13,441 nucleotides of DNA from Chitinophagaceae bacterium (GCA_025963615.1 JAOQAL010000284.1:1-13441); one strand, 5' to 3'. Positions 1 through 7,192 are shown, counted from the first letter of the stretch. Translations and numbers: made by a program. The notes: a model not told the origin generated them from the sequence alone.

Positions 1-2
1 CT

Positions 3-2672
3 TATTTATTATATCTGTCCCGAATTTACCGAAACCTGAATAATGCATCCTTAAAAATAGCGAAGAAAAAATTTAAAGAAGTGCTGAAGGATTATATGAC
101 GGAAGAATCAGCGCGTTACTATAAGGATCTTCGCGGACGCCGCAGCGTACCAAAAGGTCAATTATCTGTTTCGGAAGAAACCCGTAAAAAAGATTTTATC
201 CGTTTCAATGCGAACCCCCTCCCCCGGAGTTTTACTTACGCTGTGGTTGAATTCAGGAACGGACAATATTGTGTGGTGCTAAATGAAAATTTTACCAACC
301 GCAAAGTGCTGTTGAAACTGGGCGTGCGCAGCGGGGAGAAAGAACAAAATCCAAACTATCCAATTCTTGCATGGGATAATAAAGGAACCAGGCTGGCCGT
401 AATATATAACAGTGAGGGAAAAACTAAACTGTTTGTGTATGACGCAATCAACCGGGTGAAAATAATAAAGCAGGACATGCCTATGTTCAGCCAGGTGCAG
501 GATATGAAATACATGCTGGATGCCAATACGCTGTTGTTAAGCGCTGTAAAAAGCGGGCAGACGGATATTTTTACTTATAAAATAGATAAGCAGACAGTAG
601 AACAGATAACCAATGATGTGTACGATGACCTGGATGCATCTTTTGCAGCGTTCCCCAATAAAACAGGGATTATCTATTCCAGTAACAGGCCTTCTGCACA
701 AGCCGCCAGCAGCAGTGATTCATTGCCAGCAAAGCATTTCAACATTTTTTTAATTGACAACTGGAATAAATCCGAATTCAAACAAATATCACAGCTTACC
801 AATGTGAAATATGGTAATGCAAGATATCCTTCACAATATAATACGTCGCATTTTACATTTGTAAGCGATGAAAATGGCATTAACAACCGGTATGCCGGTT
901 TCTTTAAAACGGAAAGAGCCGGTTTGGATACCTTAATTTTTATTGGCGATGAGGTATTACGTAATCCGCCCCAAAAAGAAGTAGATAGCCTGCTGAAAGA
1001 CTGGGATAAAAAGGACATTGATTCAGTTGGTTTCGTTTCGATTACCAATGATTCAGCTTATGTATTTCCATTAAGTAATTACCAGAGTAGTTTACTTGAA
1101 ACAAGAACGGCGGGCGATAATACCTTGGTAAGCGAGGTAGTAAGGCAAGGTGATTATAAATTTCTGTACCGCCTGCGGGTTGATGAAAATACGTTGCGGC
1201 GCCGCAACATCACTTCACCACCGACGGAGTATGTAAAAAAACTTTTGGAAGAAGACCGGAAGGTGTTGGGGAAAGCAACCCAGTTTCAGCAGGGAAAAAA
1301 AGATTCCGTAACGAAAAAACAAGAAGACTTTTTCCAGAATGAATTCCAGAATGAAAAAACAGATAGTTCGCAGGTAGGTAAGGTTTTCAATGCCGAAGAA
1401 ATTCCAAAAGAAGAAACCATTCTGAAAAAAGCCAAACTTTATGAATACCGTCCGCCAAAATTCTTCTCGGATTATGCAGTAACAGGTTTTAACAATAATG
1501 TGTTGGTAAGCCGCTTTCAACCTTACCAGGGAGGCAATGGGCCGATTAATCTGAGCAATGGAGATCCGTTTAACGGTATGATCAGGGTGGGAATCTCAGA
1601 CCTCATGGAGGACTGGAAAGTATCCGGTGGTTTCCGGATTAGCCCCGATCTGAAAAATAAGGAATATATTTTTTCAACACAGTACCTCAAAAAAAGGCTG
1701 GATTATGGCTTTACGTATTACCGGAACACGGTATTGAATCCGCCTCTGTACAACGATTCAACGGCCTTCGATGTAAAAGAATTTTCCAACCTTTATCAAT
1801 TCACCGTTTCCTATCCATTTGATAGAGTAAGAAGCCTTCGTTTTAATGTCGCCTACCGCCGGGATAAGGATGTTAAACTTGCCAATGATTTTTACCCGGA
1901 ATCACTCAAACGGCCGGATGTAAGACAGGCCTACGCCCTTTTACATATAGAATATGTATATGACAATGCAATCAACAAGGCCCTGAATATCTGGAACGGG
2001 CTGCGTTATAAAATATACCTGGATTGTAATTCAAGAATACAAAAAGATGGAGAGAATGATCATCCATACACGTTCAATCTTGGTTTTGATGCAAGACATT
2101 ATCTCCCTATTTACCGGAATCTTATCTGGGCCTTACGGGCGGCAGGCGATTATTCATGGGGACCCGAGAAATTTATATACTACCTGGGCGGTGTTGACAA
2201 CTGGCTATTTCCAAAATTCAATAATGCTAACAGGCCCGCCCCCGATAATCAATATGCTTTCCAGTCGCTGGCTGTCAATATGCGCGGATTTGCACAAAAT
2301 GCAGCTAATGGAAATAATAACCTGGTTATAAATAGTGAGGTGCGCTTACCTCTTTTTGCAACCTTGTTCAACAAACCAATTAATAATGCTTTCCTGCGAA
2401 ATTTCCAGATCGTTCAGTTTCTGGACCTGGGAACAGCCTGGAATGGAGCTTATGGAAAAATCCAAAGGCCTAGCATTCTTTACTCAGACCCAACCAATCC
2501 GGTAAGCGTTCTGGTAAAAGCAGGCGGAGTGGGTCCGCTGGTAGGCGGTTATGGATTTGGCGCCCGGAGTACGTTATTGGGTTATTTCCTGCGTTTGGAT
2601 GCCGGTTGGGATATGAGCGGTTTTTTCAGAGGTAAACCAATGATATACTTCGCAATGGGAGTTGATTTCTAA
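3..2672 (+). CDS. TolB-like beta-propeller protein with C-terminal outer-membrane barrel (5' end outside window)
   Basis: The frame is open from the first complete codon at position 3, so this is the C-terminal 889 residues of a longer protein. A GTG at 81 is merely internal, because in-frame coding continues upstream of it. Residues about 80-330 contain PD40/TolB-like propeller blades (for example AWDNKGTRLAVIY and FPNKTGIIYSSNRP). A charged Lys/Glu/Gln-rich linker lies at about 415-475. The last 370 residues look like an Omp85/D15-type barrel: alternating aromatic strands, FLDLGTAWNG, a GYGFGAR...LRLDAGW stretch, and a terminal Phe (GVDF) as barrel proteins usually have. It is therefore predicted to span the outer membrane with a periplasmic propeller. 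Related Bacteroidota proteins of about 1000-1100 residues may carry a peptidase-like N-terminus, from memory; that part is not visible here. Tandem stops TAA-TAG end the gene. The substrate or role is unknown; barrel class confidence is good, function low. Confidence 0.8.
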   Translation, partial: YLLYLSRIYRNLNNASLKIAKKKFKEVLKDYMTEESARYYKDLRGRRSVPKGQLSVSEETRKKDFIRFNANPLPRSFTYAVVEFRNGQYCVVLNENFTNRKVLLKLGVRSGEKEQNPNYPILAWDNKGTRLAVIYNSEGKTKLFVYDAINRVKIIKQDMPMFSQVQDMKYMLDANTLLLSAVKSGQTDIFTYKIDKQTVEQITNDVYDDLDASFAAFPNKTGIIYSSNRPSAQAASSSDSLPAKHFNIFLIDNWNKSEFKQISQLTNVKYGNARYPSQYNTSHFTFVSDENGINNRYAGFFKTERAGLDTLIFIGDEVLRNPPQKEVDSLLKDWDKKDIDSVGFVSITNDSAYVFPLSNYQSSLLETRTAGDNTLVSEVVRQGDYKFLYRLRVDENTLRRRNITSPPTEYVKKLLEEDRKVLGKATQFQQGKKDSVTKKQEDFFQNEFQNEKTDSSQVGKVFNAEEIPKEETILKKAKLYEYRPPKFFSDYAVTGFNNNVLVSRFQPYQGGNGPINLSNGDPFNGMIRVGISDLMEDWKVSGGFRISPDLKNKEYIFSTQYLKKRLDYGFTYYRNTVLNPPLYNDSTAFDVKEFSNLYQFTVSYPFDRVRSLRFNVAYRRDKDVKLANDFYPESLKRPDVRQAYALLHIEYVYDNAINKALNIWNGLRYKIYLDCNSRIQKDGENDHPYTFNLGFDARHYLPIYRNLIWALRAAGDYSWGPEKFIYYLGGVDNWLFPKFNNANRPAPDNQYAFQSLAVNMRGFAQNAANGNNNLVINSEVRLPLFATLFNKPINNAFLRNFQIVQFLDLGTAWNGAYGKIQRPSILYSDPTNPVSVLVKAGGVGPLVGGYGFGARSTLLGYFLRLDAGWDMSGFFRGKPMIYFAMGVDF

Positions 2673-2687
2673 TAGCTGTGAGCTTTT

Positions 2688-2742
2688 AGCTTCGAGATTC
2701 GAGATTTCAAGTCTCGCAGCCCGAAGCCAGGGGCTCGAAGCT
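2688..2742. repeat. Palindromic intergenic element, REP-like or terminator hairpin
   Basis: The 95-base gap between the barrel gene and the CoA-binding gene is dominated by a nested palindrome. The outer arms AGCTTCGAG (2688-2696) and CTCGAAGCT (2734-2742) are perfect 9-base inverted repeats. Inside, CGAGA (2700-2704) pairs with TCTCG (2712-2716). The heptamer-like motif TTCGAG and its complement recur within 55 bases. The right arm is followed by TTTCTT, so the structure could also end transcription of the barrel gene. The reiterated motif looks more like a dispersed intergenic repeat than a simple terminator, but only one copy is seen in this window. Confidence 0.5.
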
Positions 2743-2752
2743 TTCTTAGTAG

Positions 2753-2760
2753 TAACTTTG
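2753..2760 (+). promoter_or_regulatory. Bacteroidota -7 promoter box before the CoA-binding gene
   Basis: TAACTTTG is a perfect match to the Bacteroidota primary-sigma -7 consensus TAnnTTTG and ends 7 bases before the ATG at 2768. Transcription would start only a few bases before, or at, the start codon, giving a near-leaderless mRNA. No convincing TTTG -33 element is found 17-23 bases upstream, where the palindrome lies. Confidence 0.55.
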
Positions 2761-2767
2761 CAATCAA

Positions 2768-3130
2768 ATGCTAAAGAAAACATTAGTGATCGGTGCATCG
2801 GATAATCCATCGCGCTATAGTTATCTTGCCATTCATCGACTTCGGAAATATAGCCATCCGGTAGAAGCGATAGGCAGGAAAAATACCGAAGTAGCCGGTG
2901 TGAAAATAGAAAAAGAAAAGCTCCCATTTCCTGATATTGATACCGTCACCTTGTATATAAATCCATTGCATCAAAAAGAGTATTACGATTACATTCTTTC
3001 ACTAAAGCCTAAACGTATCATATTTAATCCGGGTGCGGAAAATGAGGAGTTGACCAAGTTAGCTCAGGCCAACAATATACAAGTACTGGAAGCCTGCACA
3101 TTGGTGATGCTGACAACCGGTCAATACTGA
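2768..3130 (+). CDS. CoA-binding domain protein (CoA_binding_2/YccU type)
   Basis: A 120-residue protein consisting of one Rossmann-like CoA-binding domain, which matches the normal length of this stand-alone family. The N-terminal beta strand and glycine loop are KTLVIGASDNPSRYSYLA (residues 4-21). Further family features are PVEAIGRK (about 31-38), the strand IDTVTLYINP (about 56-65), FNPGAENEEL and the C-terminal EACTLVML. Family members resemble the CoA-binding part of succinyl-CoA synthetase alpha but lack the phosphorylation and ligase domains. They are cytosolic, with no well-defined reaction. The ATG at 2768 fits both the domain start and the -7 box just before it. The gene appears monocistronic: a palindrome precedes it and a 230-base gap follows. 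Family call is firm; physiological role unknown. Confidence 0.85.
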   Translation: MLKKTLVIGASDNPSRYSYLAIHRLRKYSHPVEAIGRKNTEVAGVKIEKEKLPFPDIDTVTLYINPLHQKEYYDYILSLKPKRIIFNPGAENEELTKLAQANNIQVLEACTLVMLTTGQY

Positions 3131-3364
3131 AAATACCCAGTCGCTTCTACATTTAAATACTTAGTCTACAAAAACCCTCATTCATTTTTTCGCAGATTTA
3201 CTAACAGCCTTATAGGATTAGTTCTCATTTTCCAAATGATTTAGTTAAAAAATTTGGAGTTGCCTGAAATATTTGCAAATCTTGCATCATCCGTCCCCCC
3301 TGTAAGACTGCAGTAGAATTTCCACTGCCTGTTACCCATTTTTTTGCCTTTTAAAAAATATCCA
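3131..3364. other. Intergenic region before the secreted protein gene
   Basis: About 234 AT-rich bases without a credible gene. Only an imperfect -7-like box (AATATTTG near 3270) and a C6 run at 3295-3300 stand out. No convincing terminator or promoter could be fixed here. Confidence 0.35.
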
Positions 3365-3829
3365 ATGAAACACCTTAAACAAGGCATCCTTTGCCTTTTG
3401 CTGATTTGCGTTTATTCTATTGTATCTGCACAAAAAATTACGCTTCCCAAAGAACCTGATCATAAACGGCCTAAACTCTTTGTGGATATTCCAGATCGGG
3501 TGCCTGTTGCAGCATCAGTATTTCTACCGTTACTCAATTTAAAATCAGGACAGCCTGCCAGCATCTCTTTATCCGACAAATTCACTTTTGATGGAACCGT
3601 CGTGTCAGTCGCCAGTAAATACAATGGTGCCATTAAAAGCATTGTATTAAAATCAACCAACCGTGCAGGCGCTAATCTTAGTATATCACAAACGACCAAC
3701 CCGGATGGCAGTCTGTCTTACCAGGGCCGGATAGTGAGTTTCCAGCATGGAGATTGTTTTGAACTAAAGACGGAAAATGGACAATATATCCTGGTAAAGA
3801 GAAATTTTGAAGACATGGTTAATGACTGA
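3365..3829 (+). CDS. Small secreted protein of unknown function, next to metzincin protease
   Basis: A 154-residue protein with a clear Sec signal peptide: MKHLKQ, a hydrophobic core (GILCLLLICVYSIV) and a likely cleavage after residue 22 (VSA/Q). I chose the ATG at 3365; an upstream in-frame TTG at 3344 would only add seven residues in front of a good signal. The mature part appears all-beta: a region about residues 68-110 with alternating polar/hydrophobic residues (FDGTVVSVASKYNG, IKSIVLKSTNR) and a second half containing DGSLSYQGRIVSFQHGD and a conserved-looking tail NGQYILVKRNFEDMVND. I do not recognise a named family with certainty. The tail resembles segments I associate with N-terminal regions of Bacteroidota secreted peptidases, so a propeptide-like or inhibitor-like partner of the downstream protease is possible, but this is inference. 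It lies 87 bases upstream of the protease on the same strand. Confidence 0.7.
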   Translation: MKHLKQGILCLLLICVYSIVSAQKITLPKEPDHKRPKLFVDIPDRVPVAASVFLPLLNLKSGQPASISLSDKFTFDGTVVSVASKYNGAIKSIVLKSTNRAGANLSISQTTNPDGSLSYQGRIVSFQHGDCFELKTENGQYILVKRNFEDMVND

Positions 3830-3916
3830 TAAGAAAGGCCCGTTTTAAATCCGTACCCTACCCTTCGGGAAAACTGACTTATCTGTCTGAAGAAAACAAT
3901 TTTAAATCCATCCTGT

Positions 3917-5239
3917 ATGAGAACCAAATTCCGCACCACCATTATAGCATTCCTGCTGAGCTATGCATGTATTGCCACCGCCCAGACACCGGTATTAAAC
4001 AGCTTCCGCACCGCTTCTGCTACTCTTTTTCTTGATTTTGACGGTCATGCTGTTTCAGGTACTGCCTGGAATTCAATTGATACAATAAAGTGTGCGGGTT
4101 CAGGCTTGACCGATGCACAGGTTCGCGAAATATTTGATCGCGTAGCCGAAGACTATCGTCCTTTTAACCTTAATATAACCACTGATTCAACCGTATTCCT
4201 GAGTGCCCCTATTAAGCTAAGAACCCGTGTAATTATTACAACAACATCCGGTTGGTATCCGGGTGTAGGCGGTATTTCTTTTATCGGTTCATTTACCTGG
4301 GGCGATGATACGCCCTGTTTTGTATTTTCAGCAGCACTCGGTAACAGAACCAAATACATTGCGGAGGCCGTTTCTCATGAAGCGGGACATACGTTAGGGC
4401 TTTATCACCAGGCAACTTATGATCAAAACTGTGCCTTGGTATCAAGCTATAATTATGGTACCGGTGTTGGTGAAATCGGATGGGCGCCGATCATGGGTGT
4501 AGGTTATACCAAAAATTTAACGTTGTGGAATAATGGTCCCAACCCTTATGGTTGCAGTCAAACACAAAATGATCTGGACGTAATTACAGGCCACAATGGA
4601 TTTGGTTATAGAAGTGATGATCATTCAAACACATTTAACGGGGCTGCCAATAATTTTTTCTACAACAATCAATTTAACGTAAATGGTATCATCGAAAGAA
4701 ATACTGACAAGGATATATTCAAATTTACAATGCCTGTAGCTGGACGGTTTACATTGAATGCTATTCCTTACAATGTAGGTTCTGGCAACGCTGGGTCGGA
4801 CCTGGATATGCAGGTTACCTTATATAACAGCCAGCAGGCGCAGTTAAACATATTTAATCCCGGAAATACACTGAGCCTGGTGGTGGATACTCTTTTAAAC
4901 CCAGGAGACTATTATGCAAAAGTAGAAGGCAAGGGCAACGCATATGCCCCCGCCTATGCAAGCCTGGGATCCTATTCATTACAGGCAGGTTTTATAGATT
5001 TCGACAGTCCTTTGCCATTAAGAAAACTGGAATTAAAAGGGTTGCAAAACGGGAATAAACACCAGTTGAACTGGATTATAGATGCAGATGAAAAGATCGT
5101 CTCCCAGTCCCTTGAAGTATCAGCAAATGGAAAAGACTTCAGTACGCTTGTGCAGCCATCCCCTGATTCAAGGTCATATATATATACCGTCCGGGTCAGC
5201 AACACTTTTATACAGGTTAAATGTAACATTCGACAATAG
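3917..5239 (+). CDS. Secreted metzincin zinc metalloprotease, C-terminus frameshifted
   Basis: As read, 440 residues, of which about 423 are native and the last 17 are out of frame. A signal peptide covers residues 1-23 (hydrophobic AFLLSYACIA, cleavage at TAQ). The catalytic domain spans about 30-230 and contains the metzincin zinc motif HEAGHTLGLYH at 154-164 (three His ligands plus Glu155), followed by a Met-turn, IMGVGY, with Met193. A PPC-like beta domain lies at about 255-360 (NGIIERNTDKDIFKFTM, SDLDMQVTLYN, GDYYAKVEG). A third beta domain begins at about 365 (LPLRKLELKGLQNGNKHQLNW) and is interrupted. Frame is lost in the dinucleotide tract at 5176-5186, so this product ends at TAG 5237-5239 without the T9SS sorting signal encoded just downstream in another frame. 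Catalytic residues are intact. If translated as shown, it should reach the periplasm by Sec but not be exported by T9SS. The exact peptidase family within metzincins is not resolved. Confidence 0.85.
   Translation: MRTKFRTTIIAFLLSYACIATAQTPVLNSFRTASATLFLDFDGHAVSGTAWNSIDTIKCAGSGLTDAQVREIFDRVAEDYRPFNLNITTDSTVFLSAPIKLRTRVIITTTSGWYPGVGGISFIGSFTWGDDTPCFVFSAALGNRTKYIAEAVSHEAGHTLGLYHQATYDQNCALVSSYNYGTGVGEIGWAPIMGVGYTKNLTLWNNGPNPYGCSQTQNDLDVITGHNGFGYRSDDHSNTFNGAANNFFYNNQFNVNGIIERNTDKDIFKFTMPVAGRFTLNAIPYNVGSGNAGSDLDMQVTLYNSQQAQLNIFNPGNTLSLVVDTLLNPGDYYAKVEGKGNAYAPAYASLGSYSLQAGFIDFDSPLPLRKLELKGLQNGNKHQLNWIIDADEKIVSQSLEVSANGKDFSTLVQPSPDSRSYIYTVRVSNTFIQVKCNIRQ
5176..5186 (+). repeat. AT dinucleotide tract at the protease frameshift point
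   Basis: Eleven alternating bases (five AT units plus A) sit exactly where the protease coding frame must change. In the upstream frame they read S-Y-I-Y-T and then nonsense. Adding one two-base unit gives S-Y-I-Y-I-P-S-G-S and continues into the sorting-domain frame. The tract is thus the natural slippage site for the frameshift. Confidence 0.8.
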
Positions 5240-5519
5240 CCGGCAATATTATTCAAATGCTATTTCTATCCGCCCGACCCCTGGCATAGCCAATAAACCT
5301 CAATTGGCTGGCAATATCATTCACGATAGTTACCTGAACGTCAGCAGCCCGGGTAATTATTCTTTTCATGTAATGGACTTAACAGGAAAAGCCATTACAA
5401 AAGGACAAATTGTCAATGGTTCCAATAGTATTAACACAACAGTCCTTGCAGGTGGTATGTATCTCATCAACTTTACTAACGGTTCAGAACAATGGACGGA
5501 AAAATTCGTCCGCCAATAA
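5187..5519 (+). pseudogene. Out-of-frame C-terminal part of the protease with T9SS type A sorting domain
   Basis: This stretch continues the preceding protease in the frame shifted by one. The first part, PSGSATLLYRLNVTF and YYSNAISI, completes the beta domain that the upstream frame abandons (the usual Y-R-L ... Y-S-N pattern before T9SS tails). The final ~75 residues are a typical type A C-terminal sorting domain: NYSFHVMDLTGKAITKGQ, then the glycine-asparagine turn, then LAGGMYLINFTNG and the end KFVRQ. Such domains direct export across the outer membrane by T9SS and are then removed. It has no start codon, ribosome site or signal peptide of its own at the junction; an ATG at 5082 opens the same frame but lies inside the upstream gene. 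Combined with 3917-5186, and with one AT unit restored, the intact protein would have 534 residues. Confidence 0.8.
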
Positions 5520-5558
5520 GATTTACACCCTATTAACATAAGAATAATTCTTTCCCTG

Positions 5559-5589
5559 CTTGTAAATCAGAGGTTTTTCTATAACTTAG
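5559..5589 (+). promoter_or_regulatory. Possible promoter inside the terminator, for the YkuK-like gene
   Basis: CTTG at 5559-5562 and TAACTTAG at 5582-5589 are separated by 19 bases, the expected spacing of Bacteroidota -33 and -7 elements. The -7 box has one mismatch to TAnnTTTG and lies in the hairpin loop. Transcription would start near 5597, about 10 bases before the ATG at 5606, so the new transcript would escape the hairpin. Suggestive only. Confidence 0.3.
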
Positions 5590-5604
5590 GAAAACCTCTT
5601 TTTA
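5569..5604 (+). terminator. Intrinsic terminator-like hairpin after the protease gene
   Basis: AGAGGTTTT (5569-5577) and AAAACCTCT (5591-5599) are perfect 9-base inverted repeats around a 13-base loop, followed by a T tract (5599-5603). It lies 50 bases after the protease/T9SS stop codon. It ends only two bases before the ATG of the next gene, so it separates the two transcription units unless read through. Confidence 0.75.
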
Positions 5605-5605
5605 T

Positions 5606-6079
5606 ATGAAATGGAGAAAGTTTAACGGTGAACCTCTCGAACTTCCTGTTTACCATGCCGTGGAAGCGGCTATTAAGCGGGAAACAGCAAAAGGATATAA
5701 ACTCAAAGTCTGTATTGGCACTGACTCACAGGTGAAGGGACAAGAAACGGAATTTGCTACCGTTATTGTTTTTCTCCGGGAGGGCCATGGAGGATTTATG
5801 TTTATCCACAATGAAAAAACACGTCAGCAATTCACTATCAAGGAACGAATGCTGATGGAAGTGGCTAAAAGTATTGAAATTGCGTATGAACTTTGCAATC
5901 TTTTCACCATTCATAATGTGGAAATGGAAGTACATGCAGACATTAACACGAACCCACATTTTAAAAGCAACGATGCTCTTAAGGAGGCCATGGGCTATAT
6001 ATTAGGTATGGGATTTGCGTTTAAAGCCAAACCTGAAGCATTCGCCAGCAGCAGTTGCGCCAATAAGATCGTGAATTAA
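5606..6079 (+). CDS. RNase H-like YkuK family protein (DUF458)
   Basis: A 157-residue cytosolic protein matching the YkuK/DUF458 family, which has a predicted RNase H-like fold. The N-terminal MKWRKFNGEPLEL is the usual start of the family, supporting the ATG at 5606. The core acidic motif is CIGTDSQVKG (Asp40) on the first strand, followed by FATVIVFLREGHGGFMFIH (residues 50-68). MEVHADINTNP contributes Asp112, and the C-terminal AFKAKPEAFASSSCANK closes the domain. The acidic residues on neighbouring strands resemble an RNase H active site, but no nuclease activity has been firmly assigned to the family as far as I know. The preceding hairpin separates it from the protease gene, and pdeM follows after a 456-base gap containing one minus-strand ORF. 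The family call is fairly firm; the biological role is unknown. Confidence 0.8.
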   Translation: MKWRKFNGEPLELPVYHAVEAAIKRETAKGYKLKVCIGTDSQVKGQETEFATVIVFLREGHGGFMFIHNEKTRQQFTIKERMLMEVAKSIEIAYELCNLFTIHNVEMEVHADINTNPHFKSNDALKEAMGYILGMGFAFKAKPEAFASSSCANKIVN

Positions 6080-6216
6080 AAATTGCTTTTTCAAGACGGT
6101 CCAAAATATTTTTGTCGGGAATACTCATCTACCCTGATTGTAGCGGGAAGGATTACTGCGCCTGATGCAATTACCAAAAAGGAAGAATTTTAACCCGGGA
6201 ACAGTTACCTCTTTAA

Positions 6217-6441
6217 TTAATTATTATATTCTTTTCGGGATTCCGGTTTTCTCAATTTCGTATCGCCGGCTTTATCGGCAGAAGTAAATTGCGGGAAAAA
6301 AACATTATGTACCTTAAATCCCAGATAAAGTTTTTCAATTTTTTTACTTTCCTTTTGCGCAAACGAAAATGTTGCAAAAACCATTACAAAGAGAATGATT
6401 ACCAGGTTCCGTTCATTAAAAGTCTTCTTTAAAAATTTCAT
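6217..6441 (-). CDS. Putative small exported protein
   Basis: A 74-residue minus-strand ORF in an otherwise gene-free 456-base gap. From the ATG at 6441 it has a textbook signal peptide: a basic start (MKFLKKTFNERN), a hydrophobic stretch (LVIILFVMVFATFSF) and a likely cleavage after FA, before Gln29. An in-frame ATG 20 codons upstream would only bury that signal. The mature part is about 46 residues, lysine-rich, with one aromatic patch (LYLGFKVHNVFFPQF) and a charged tail ending KEYNN. I recognise no family. It could be a genuine short secreted peptide or the N-terminal remnant of a larger exported protein; the 137 bases downstream show no clear continuation in the frames I read. It is divergent from pdeM. 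No clear -7 box precedes it. Confidence 0.45.
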   Translation of the reverse strand: MKFLKKTFNERNLVIILFVMVFATFSFAQKESKKIEKLYLGFKVHNVFFPQFTSADKAGDTKLRKPESRKEYNN

Positions 6442-6516
6442 AGAAAGTACTAAGCTATGCAAATAATAATGCAAGTTAAGAGTAAAATCTTTAAATGTCA
6501 ACTGCCTGGCTATTCA

Positions 6517-6524
6517 TAGATTTG
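6517..6524 (+). promoter_or_regulatory. Bacteroidota -7 promoter box before pdeM
   Basis: TAGATTTG matches TAnnTTTG exactly and ends 11 bases before the pdeM ATG at 6536, predicting a leader of only a few bases. No TTG/TTTG -33 element is evident 17-23 bases upstream. Confidence 0.55.
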
Positions 6525-6535
6525 CATCTTTAAAG

Positions 6536-7192
6536 ATGAATATCCCGGTTTCTCATAAGGTTTTTGGTACTTCTTTCTGGCTTTCCTCAGAACGCTGTGT
6601 TTATTGGGAAACGGAAAAAACCCTGATCATATCGGATTTACACTTCGGAAAAACCGGTCATTTTAGAAAAGCCGGTATCCCCGTTCCGCAGCATGTTTAT
6701 AAAGAAGATTTGCAGCGACTCGTAAGCCAGGTGCAATACTTCCAGCCTCAGCAATTGGTTATAGTTGGTGATCTTTTCCACAGTAACGAGAATATGGAAA
6801 TGGAATTATTTAAAAAGTGGCGCAACGACCTTGCACAACTGAAAATTCAACTGGTAAAAGGCAATCATGATATTCTGCAGGATAGCTGGTACCACAAGTC
6901 AGAGATCATTACGTACAGAGAGCAACTGCAAATTGGGAATTTTATGTTTACACACGACATCACTAATTCAAGTTTTGAAACAGGCAACTATTATTTTTCC
7001 GGCCATATTCATCCAGGTATCAGTATGAAAGGTATAGGCAAACAATCACTTAGGTTTCCTTGTTTCTATTTTACAGAAACCTACTGCGTTCTGCCTGCTT
7101 TCAGCCGTTTTACCGGCACCTTCGGCATCCATCCAAAAAGTAGTGAAAATATTTTCGCAATCGTTGAAAATAACATTGTTCAATTGCAATAA
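6536..7192 (+). CDS. pdeM: Ligase-associated DNA damage response endonuclease PdeM
   Basis: A 218-residue calcineurin-like metallophosphoesterase with the full set of metal-binding motifs: SDLHFGKTGHFRKAGIPVP (Asp34, His36), VGDLFHS (Asp79, His82), KGNHD (Asn110, His111), a His at 140 (FTHD) and SGHIHPG (His157, His159). The HFGK...FRKAGIPVP signature and the length are characteristic of the ligase-associated PdeM subfamily rather than of general phosphodiesterases. In many bacteria PdeM is encoded with an ATP-dependent DNA ligase, an Lhr-like helicase and an MBL-fold exonuclease in a repair module. None of those partners is in this window, so here it appears as a solo gene, which is also seen in Bacteroidota as I recall. 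It is cytosolic. The start is supported by a perfect -7 box just upstream. It converges with the DUF5916 gene downstream. Confidence 0.85.
   Translation: MNIPVSHKVFGTSFWLSSERCVYWETEKTLIISDLHFGKTGHFRKAGIPVPQHVYKEDLQRLVSQVQYFQPQQLVIVGDLFHSNENMEMELFKKWRNDLAQLKIQLVKGNHDILQDSWYHKSEIITYREQLQIGNFMFTHDITNSSFETGNYYFSGHIHPGISMKGIGKQSLRFPCFYFTETYCVLPAFSRFTGTFGIHPKSSENIFAIVENNIVQLQ

Noticed and set aside
1215..1520. Minus-strand ORF of 101 codons inside the barrel gene, rich in Phe, Leu and Ile.
   Set aside because: It is the reverse of a Lys/Glu-rich coding stretch; composition is an artefact and the sense frame is clearly coding.
2047..2331. Plus-strand 94-codon ORF within the barrel gene.
   Set aside because: It is a shadow in a second frame; the main frame continues as a convincing barrel with no disruption.
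3843..3909. Direct repeat TTTTAAATCC at 3843-3852 and 3900-3909, seen again near 13414.
   Set aside because: A 10-base AT-rich repeat in AT-rich intergenic DNA is weak and has no associated structure.
6083..6190. Frame stays open for about 36 codons after the YkuK stop codon, suggesting read-through.
   Set aside because: This length is not unusual by chance, and the YkuK protein already has its normal family length.
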